Source: Aquibaculum arenosum
GTDB taxonomy: Bacteria > Pseudomonadota > Alphaproteobacteria > Kiloniellales > DSM-21159
Assembly: GCF_029222965.1 (NCBI RefSeq)
Contig: NZ_JARHUD010000007.1
Location: 62,001-126,000 of the forward strand
Reading direction: 5' to 3'
Length of the DNA: 64,000 nucleotides
In this document: piece by piece, positions 58,705-64,000 of the stretch
Layout: each line of letters begins with the position of its first letter
How positions within the stretch are numbered: position 1 is the stretch's first letter
Notes under the pieces: model-generated
Told to the model about the DNA's origin: nothing
Databases searched by the model: none
The model's input: the letters and a program-made list of their open reading frames with translations, nothing else
Program-made: the position numbers and the translations under genes

Positions 58705-61701
58705 CTAGGACGCCTTGCGTGCGTCCTCGATGGCCTCGCGTACCTTCAGTGCCAGTTCGGCGCGACGGAAGGGCTTCTGCAGCAGCCGTGCCCCGGGGTC
58801 GAGGCGGCCGTGGTGGGTGATCACCTGCTCCGTGTAGCCGGACATGAAAAGCACCGGTAGGTCGGGCTGAATCGCCTGAGCGGCCTCGGCCACCTGCCGG
58901 CCGTTCATGCTGCCGGCCAGGATCACGTCGGAGAGCAGCAGGTCGAAGCGTGCCCCCTCCTTCAATGCGGCTTCCGCTGCCAGTCCATCGGCCACGGCCG
59001 TCACGGCATAGCCCAGACGCTTGAGAGTCAGGGCGGTGAACTCACGCACCATGGCATCGTCCTCCACCACGAGAATGGTCTCGCGGCCGGCAGGAATCTC
59101 CTGTCGGGTGGGGCTCTGTGCGAGTGCCTTGTCCTGCGAGTCGACGGAGGGAATGTAGAGTTTGATGAGCGTACCCTCGCCTGGTTCGCTGTAGATAGTG
59201 ATGTGGCCGTTGGACTGGCGCACAAAGCCATAGACCATCGGCAGACCGAGCCCTGTGCCCTCGCCGATGGCCTTGGTGGTGAAGAAGGGCTCGAGCACCC
59301 GCGCGCGTACCTCAGGCACCATACCGCTACCGCTGTCGCCCACGGCAATGCGGACGTAGGTGCCTGGAGCGGGCAGCAGGTGAGTATCGGCATCCTCTTG
59401 GTCGATCGTCACCTCTGCGGTCTCGACGCTCAGGCTGCCGCCGTCGGGCATGGCGTCGCGGGCGTTTAGCGCCAGGTTCATCAGGGCATTCTGCAGTTGG
59501 TTCGGGTCGACCATCGCAGTTGGCGCATTCGGGTCCAGCAGGGGCTCGATGCTGTAACGCTCGCCCAGGGCGCGTCGCAGCAGCGGTTCCAGTTCGCGGA
59601 TAAGCTGGTTGACGTCTGTGGATTTTGGATCGAGCGCCTGTCGGCGGGAGAAGGCCAGGAGCCGCTGGGTCAGGTCCGCGGCCTGTCCAGCGGCGCGGTT
59701 GATGAGCAAAACCAGATGGCGGCTTTCGCTATCTTTCGGCAGCATTTCTGTGACCGCCTCGGCGTTGCCCAGAATAACGGTCAGGAGGTTGTTGAAGTCG
59801 TGCGCAATCCCGCCGGTGAGCTGGCCGACGGCCTCCATCTTCTGTGCCTGGCGCAGCTGCTCTTCCTGCGTGACCCAGGTGGTGATGTCTTGGAAGTAGA
59901 CCGTCAAGCCATGCTCGTGGGGAAAGCCCCGGACTTCAAACCAGCGGCCCAGTGCTTCATAGTAGAGGTTGAACTCGACATCCACGCCCTCCCGGACGGC
60001 CCGCCGATACTCGCTATAAAGCAGAGTGTTCTGGGCCTCGGGAAAGGCGTCCCAGATCGACTGGCCGATCAGGTCGATGGCCTTGCGATCCAGGTAGCGC
60101 TCGGCCTGTCGGTTCAGGAAGACGAAGCGCCAAGCCCGATCCACCGCGTAGACGCCGTCGCGGATTGATCTCAATATGGACTCGCTTTCCCGGCGCGCCC
60201 GTTCGGCATCGGCGCGCAGCCGGTCGGCCTGAGTGGCTGCCTCGTGGAGTTCCTGGGTCAAGCGCAGTTTCTGAATGGCCGCGGTGGCAATGTTGGCGAG
60301 CTGCTGGATAAGGATCTGGTCCTCGTCGGTGAATTCTCCGCTCTCGCGATCGGAAAGCTGCAGCGATCCAAGGTTGCGGCCATCCTGCGCGGCCAGGGGG
60401 ACTGCAAGCCAGCCACGCAGGGGCGGATGCTTGTCCCCTTCGCTGCCGAATCGCCGGAACTCTGGATGTGCCTCCAGTTGCTCCTGAGTGAGCCGCATGG
60501 GTTCATTGGTGGCATGCACCAGTCGATAGATGCCGCTGCCGTCGGGCAGCGCGCTGTAGTCCCGCCAGGCCGCATACTTGTCGGAGAGCGAGCTGCGCAG
60601 CAGCTTGCGCCCATCGTCGAGGACGATGCTCGCGATTGCCTGATGGCTGGGTGCCAGCTCGCGCGCCAGGTCCGCAACCCTCTGCAGGGCATCCTGGATG
60701 CTCCGCGAGTCCAGGAGGCCGGCTGAGGCCTGCGTGAGGGCGTTCAGGTTCGCAATGCGTTCGGCTGCACTGCGCTCTCGCTCGCCGATGCGCCGGATGA
60801 AGATCCAGGTAAGTCCAACGAGCAACAAGATGGCCAGCAGCCCAACGGCGACGTCGAGGAGAGCGCGACGCTGCCAATGGCTCAACCGTTCGTCCAGGGA
60901 GATTGCGGTGTAGACCACGAGCGGCAGGTTGGGCACCTGGGCGTAGGCGATGCTCCATTCTCCTGCCTCATTTTCGGCGAGCGGTCCGCGAAAGATCCCG
61001 GTTTCGCCGGCCGCGAGCGTGTCGATGGGCAAGGTGATGTCGGATTGGCGCAATCCAATGAGGCTCTCGTCGAAGGGATTGCGGCTCACCACCCTGCCAT
61101 CGCTTGTCAGCAGCCCCACCACGCCGAGCTCCCCGATGCGCAGCGCCTCATAGAAGTTGCTGATGTAGGCTAGGGATATGGCCGCAGCCGCCACGCCGGC
61201 AAAGCGGCCCTCGTCGTCCTCGAGGCGAATGCTGACGTTCATGATCCAGCGATTAGCCGCATGCCCCACTTCGCCCAGGCGCGGTGGCGCGACGTGGAGA
61301 CCCTGGTTCGGGTTGTCTCGGTGTGCCGTGAAGAAGGGATGTGACGAGAGATCGACCGATTCCGGATCCGGCGTGCGCGAGGTTGCAGCCAGCTGGCCGC
61401 GATTATCCACGAGGAAAAGCGCGAAGGCCGGGCTGAAGGCTTCTTGGCGCAGTCGCAGCATGTCGTGCGTATCCTCCGCCGCGGGCGCGCGGCTGTCGAT
61501 ATTCTCAGCGACCCCGCGCAGCGCAATGTCGACGGCAGAGAAGGTCTGCCGAGTGTGTTCGGTGAGGGCATCGCGCAGGTTGGCCGCATCGGTGCCGGCA
61601 TCGGCGATGACCTGTTGCCGGTCGGCAAGCACCTCGAAGGTCACCACTCCAGCCAGTGGCAGCGCGGCCAGCAGATTGCCGAGGAGAAGCAGGCGCTTCA
61701 T
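58705..61701 (-). CDS. Hybrid sensor histidine kinase with dCache, GAF, PAS and receiver domains
   Basis: A 998-residue inner-membrane kinase. An N-terminal helix (residues ~1-24) and a second one near 285-305 (VAVGLLAILLLVGLTWIFIR) enclose a periplasmic dCache-like sensor. Then come a GAF domain (~325-485), a PAS domain (~510-625, ILRSIRDGVYAVDRAWRFVF), HisKA with the phospho-His in GGIAHDFNNLLTVILG, HATPase_c (LMNLALNARDAMPDGG; GEGTGLGLPM), and a C-terminal receiver (~885-995) with Asp in LLLSDVILAG and VVEDDAMVREFT. The phosphoryl group would move to an unlinked response regulator or stay on the receiver. Divergent neighbours suggest control of the next region, but this is inference. Confidence 0.9.
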   Translation of the reverse strand: MKRLLLLGNLLAALPLAGVVTFEVLADRQQVIADAGTDAANLRDALTEHTRQTFSAVDIALRGVAENIDSRAPAAEDTHDMLRLRQEAFSPAFALFLVDNRGQLAATSRTPDPESVDLSSHPFFTAHRDNPNQGLHVAPPRLGEVGHAANRWIMNVSIRLEDDEGRFAGVAAAAISLAYISNFYEALRIGELGVVGLLTSDGRVVSRNPFDESLIGLRQSDITLPIDTLAAGETGIFRGPLAENEAGEWSIAYAQVPNLPLVVYTAISLDERLSHWQRRALLDVAVGLLAILLLVGLTWIFIRRIGERERSAAERIANLNALTQASAGLLDSRSIQDALQRVADLARELAPSHQAIASIVLDDGRKLLRSSLSDKYAAWRDYSALPDGSGIYRLVHATNEPMRLTQEQLEAHPEFRRFGSEGDKHPPLRGWLAVPLAAQDGRNLGSLQLSDRESGEFTDEDQILIQQLANIATAAIQKLRLTQELHEAATQADRLRADAERARRESESILRSIRDGVYAVDRAWRFVFLNRQAERYLDRKAIDLIGQSIWDAFPEAQNTLLYSEYRRAVREGVDVEFNLYYEALGRWFEVRGFPHEHGLTVYFQDITTWVTQEEQLRQAQKMEAVGQLTGGIAHDFNNLLTVILGNAEAVTEMLPKDSESRHLVLLINRAAGQAADLTQRLLAFSRRQALDPKSTDVNQLIRELEPLLRRALGERYSIEPLLDPNAPTAMVDPNQLQNALMNLALNARDAMPDGGSLSVETAEVTIDQEDADTHLLPAPGTYVRIAVGDSGSGMVPEVRARVLEPFFTTKAIGEGTGLGLPMVYGFVRQSNGHITIYSEPGEGTLIKLYIPSVDSQDKALAQSPTRQEIPAGRETILVVEDDAMVREFTALTLKRLGYAVTAVADGLAAEAALKEGARFDLLLSDVILAGSMNGRQVAEAAQAIQPDLPVLFMSGYTEQVITHHGRLDPGARLLQKPFRRAELALKVREAIEDARKAS

Positions 61702-62142
61702 CGCCGGCACGCTGGGCCCGCCTTTTCGATCGCCTGAAGGTTAACCTTACTCAATCCCGCATCCCCGAGGAGGCTGGCACTGCTCGCCCAGCGCAAACTA
61801 TCGCATTCGCCTCCAGGTCGCACCCGTGTTTGTGAGCCGCGCAGCGCAAGCCAGGCAGCGGAAACCGTCGAGTCAGTTTCTGCTTGCGACCTGTTCGAAC
61901 GAAGGGGGAAAGGCCTGGTAGAGGATGTTAGGCTTCCTTCGTGTTGGGCCGATCCCGGTGCAGCAAGCCGAAGCATGGGGGGAGTCCCCATCACAGCGAT
62001 GGCTTCGAGATTGTAAGCGCTGCATCGCCTCGAACCATCGGTCGCAATCAAAGTCGCTCCATCGAAGTGCTCACCATAGGCATGCGGCCGGGCACACAGC
62101 CCACGCCAGACCGCCAATGCCTATGCTGAACAGGAGCAGACA
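61702..62142. other. Intergenic region between divergent kinase and exported-protein genes
   Basis: About 440 bases without a convincing gene. A 139-codon minus-strand frame here has no protein-like composition and no ribosome-binding site. The right edge carries AACAGGAGC before the ATG of the 599-residue gene. Promoters for both divergent genes must lie here, but no strong sigma-70 match stands out. Confidence 0.5.
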
Positions 62143-63942
62143 ATGACGCGCTCATCTCGCTCATTTCGTCAGTCCCGTGCTTTGGCCGTGGCCATTATGG
62201 TCATCATCCTGAGCGACCTGGCAGCGCTTTCGGCCGACAGCTACTCTCCCCCCGATCCGCAAACTGCATTGCAACAGCCTGTTCCCGGCCATGACCCGGA
62301 AGCGCGCCTGCGGGGCAAATCCGCAATAGACCATGCGGAGGATCTCGGTGCGCCGCTCCTGATGCGGCGGCTCATGGCCTTGCAGGCACTGATCGAGATG
62401 GGGCCGAACGCTTTGCCTGCACGCGATACGGTGCGTTTCGTGGTCGAGCACGGCGACAGCGCCCAGTTTTCCGACGTGCAGATTGACGAGTTGCGGCTCA
62501 GTGCGCTGTCCGCATTGCATGCGATGCAGGCCCCTGAAGCAATTGACCTGCTGCGCAGCAAAATCCTCGATCCCGACTTCGCCACGCAAGACAAATCCTA
62601 TGCCGGTTTGCTCGAGGCAGCGGTCCAGGTGGACATCGGCAATGAAACGCTGGCCCGAGATTTGATGTCGCTGATCGATGCGGAGCCGGACCATGCCGAA
62701 CGATTGATGACCTTGGGAGCACTGCCGTCGCCGGTGCAGGCTGCGCTGGACCAGGCGGTCTTCGAAGGCGCTCACGGTGAAGCGGCGACCCGCCATTTTC
62801 TCCAGCACCTGGATGGCCTGTCGTTTCTCAATGACGCCGAAAGGCTCGAATACGTTCTCGGCAGTCGTGAGGCCGCCGGCCCGCAGCAGAGCCGGAATGC
62901 ACTCGCGCGGATCGGAAGCGAGGCGGCACTGGATGCTGCACTGGCCATCGAGCCCCTGGAAGGGCCAGCGCGCTTTCAGCTGATCAGCCGTTTTGCTGAG
63001 AGTTCGATGTCTCCTGAGCAAGCCACGGATCGTATGCTGGAAGAGATCAGGAGGCTTGAGGGCGAGCAGCCAATCCGGCAAGGCGTTTCTCTGCTCGAGA
63101 GCGCGTTGCGCGATGAAAGCTCGTCGATCTTCTCCCGTGCCATGACCGAACTGATCGAGGCCGGGCCAACGACGATGCACCGCGCCATTGGCGCAGCGCG
63201 ACAAGTCCTGTTTCTGCAACGCAACCCCGATGCCGATGCGCCCGCTGCCTTGCGCCCGGTTTTTGCCCTGCTCACAGATGCTGCTGCGGCTCCTGAGGCC
63301 CGGATAGCGGCAGCCAAGTCGCTTCGCCAGACGCCGGCTCGTCTGGCGGCTCTCGATCCGGGCTACTTTGTTGGCGAGGCGGTCGACTTGATCTGGCAAG
63401 CGGCCGATCCGAGCGAAGCGGAGTTGCCGGTGGCGCTGCTCGCACCCCTGATGTCGTCGTCCGAGTTTGCACCGCAGGTGGTAGATGCCATCGAGGTGTG
63501 CTTCTCGGAGCATATGGCGAAGTGGGCGATCAACCCGGCCACGGCCATTGCGATCGCAAGCGGCACCACCCCGGGGCTCGAGCGCTCGGCCACACGTGAG
63601 GCCGCCGCCATCATGATGGGAAAAGCAATTCAGAGCGCGGCAATCGATCTGGACTACTTGGGGCCGCACTTGGCCCGCAACGGGGAAGCGCTCGCCAGCC
63701 TTGAGGCCAACACGGTTGCCGGCGTCATCGGCACCTACGCCCCGACAATCTTCGCGGAAGACAAGCCCGCGAGCTATGACTTCGCACTGGAGCCCTACAT
63801 GCGGCCCATGCTGATGCGCCCCGGGTGGTTTGCTCAGGATCCAGAGGCCAAGGCGGAGTGGCTGGCCTTCCTCCAACGTGTTGTCGATCTGGATGACGGG
63901 AACTTTAGCCCGACTGCCCGCCGCGCGCTCGAGCGCTTTTGA
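62143..63942 (+). CDS. Unrecognised exported alpha-helical protein
   Basis: A 599-residue protein of unknown function. Residues ~12-32 form a signal peptide or anchor (ALAVAIMVIILSDLAALSAD). The rest is helical, with repeating units of about 35-40 residues, for example MRRLMALQALIEMGPNALPA, LRLSALSALHAMQAPEAIDL and ARIAAAKSLRQTPARLAAL, that look like a HEAT/ARM-type solenoid. No catalytic motif was seen. It is divergent from the large hybrid kinase and is followed by the start of another gene with a good ribosome-binding site. Could be a scaffold or binding protein in the periplasm. The ATG has AGGAG upstream. Confidence 0.7.
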   Translation: MTRSSRSFRQSRALAVAIMVIILSDLAALSADSYSPPDPQTALQQPVPGHDPEARLRGKSAIDHAEDLGAPLLMRRLMALQALIEMGPNALPARDTVRFVVEHGDSAQFSDVQIDELRLSALSALHAMQAPEAIDLLRSKILDPDFATQDKSYAGLLEAAVQVDIGNETLARDLMSLIDAEPDHAERLMTLGALPSPVQAALDQAVFEGAHGEAATRHFLQHLDGLSFLNDAERLEYVLGSREAAGPQQSRNALARIGSEAALDAALAIEPLEGPARFQLISRFAESSMSPEQATDRMLEEIRRLEGEQPIRQGVSLLESALRDESSSIFSRAMTELIEAGPTTMHRAIGAARQVLFLQRNPDADAPAALRPVFALLTDAAAAPEARIAAAKSLRQTPARLAALDPGYFVGEAVDLIWQAADPSEAELPVALLAPLMSSSEFAPQVVDAIEVCFSEHMAKWAINPATAIAIASGTTPGLERSATREAAAIMMGKAIQSAAIDLDYLGPHLARNGEALASLEANTVAGVIGTYAPTIFAEDKPASYDFALEPYMRPMLMRPGWFAQDPEAKAEWLAFLQRVVDLDDGNFSPTARRALERF

Positions 63943-63988
63943 TGCGCACCGTTCTCGCGCTTCACCAACCCCCCCAGAGGAAAAACTC

Positions 63989-64000
63989 ATGAAGTTCACC
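63989..64000 (+). CDS. Start of a gene cut by the window edge
   Basis: An ATG at 63989, nine bases after AGAGGAAA, begins a frame MKFT that runs off the window. The spacing and purine run make it a real start. It follows the 599-residue gene by ~45 bases and may be co-transcribed with it. Nothing can be said of its product. Confidence 0.5.

Noticed and set aside
61698-62117. 139-codon minus-strand frame between kinase and exported-protein genes
   Set aside because: No ribosome-binding site, no protein-like composition, overlaps the kinase start; treated as intergenic.
62161-63999. 612-codon minus-strand frame over the 599-residue gene
   Set aside because: The plus-strand frame has a signal peptide, a good ribosome-binding site and helical repeat character; the minus frame is Arg/His/Gln-rich and has none of these.
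1-64000. CRISPR arrays, prophage or transposase genes
   Set aside because: No regularly spaced repeats, no phage structural genes and no transposase-like frames were seen.

Overview
The window is a GC-rich, gene-dense chromosomal segment of an alphaproteobacterium. The evidence is a pyruvate dehydrogenase E1 beta with a fused lipoyl domain, an ATP12-type F1-ATPase assembly chaperone, a COQ10-type protein next to lipA, an infA-maf-rng-yacG cluster, and a SAM-II-type riboswitch. The gene mix suggests a Rhodospirillales-like heterotroph; that placement is inference from gene content only. No rRNA, CRISPR array, prophage or intact transposase was found.

Layout. 0-0.64 kb: 3' part of an IclR regulator. 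0.7-4.7 kb (minus): an orphan molybdenum hydroxylase large subunit followed by cysQ and suhB phosphatases. 4.8-6.6 kb: a tandem-domain universal stress protein divergent from a c-type cytochrome. 6.6-9.6 kb: N-acyl-D-amino-acid deacylase divergent from an acetamidase/formamidase and a GNAT acetyltransferase. 9.6-12.5 kb: a sugar-acid cluster (KDG kinase, KDPG aldolase, SDR, cupin dioxygenase-like). 12.5-18.5 kb (minus): gltD-gltB. 18.9-22.1 kb: infA, maf, RNase G, yacG and a secreted HtrA-like protease, then tRNA-Phe.

22.3-27 kb is the accessory part. It begins with a long untranslated leader holding a SAM-II-like aptamer, nested hairpins and a six-codon upstream ORF in front of an orphan metQ. 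A DUF2442/DUF4160-like pair follows, then an intact LysE exporter, a LysE pseudogene with a stop codon and a frameshift, a gene remnant, and a BrnT/XRE toxin-antitoxin module. A second toxin-antitoxin module (HicAB) lies at 43.5 kb beside a degenerate palindromic repeat. Both toxin genes appear to be transcribed leaderless.

27-31.8 kb: a five-gene branched-chain amino acid type ABC importer (livG, livF, binding protein, livH, livM). 31.9-40.2 kb: ftsB, then pdhA-pdhB-pdhC-lpd-lipA, a COQ10-like gene and an epimerase-like gene; together these build and lipoylate pyruvate dehydrogenase. 40.2-43.2 kb: an ArsR regulator with a 30-bp palindromic operator next to a hydrolase remnant, an alpha/beta hydrolase and adenine deaminase. 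44.2-46.8 kb: thrS and infC; infC appears to start at a non-canonical AUA codon. 47-50.7 kb (minus): HAD phosphatase, AsmA-like protein, ATP12. 50.9-55.6 kb: an OmpA-like protein and a complete polyamine-type ABC importer (potFGHI). 55.7-58.7 kb: cupin, SDR, HdeD-like membrane protein, luciferase-like monooxygenase. 58.7-64 kb: a large hybrid sensor kinase divergent from an unrecognised 599-residue exported helical protein, and the first codons of another gene.

The most unusual structure is the metQ leader at 22.75-23.05 kb. Next come the leaderless toxin genes, the palindrome-embedded arsR promoter and the AUA start of infC.
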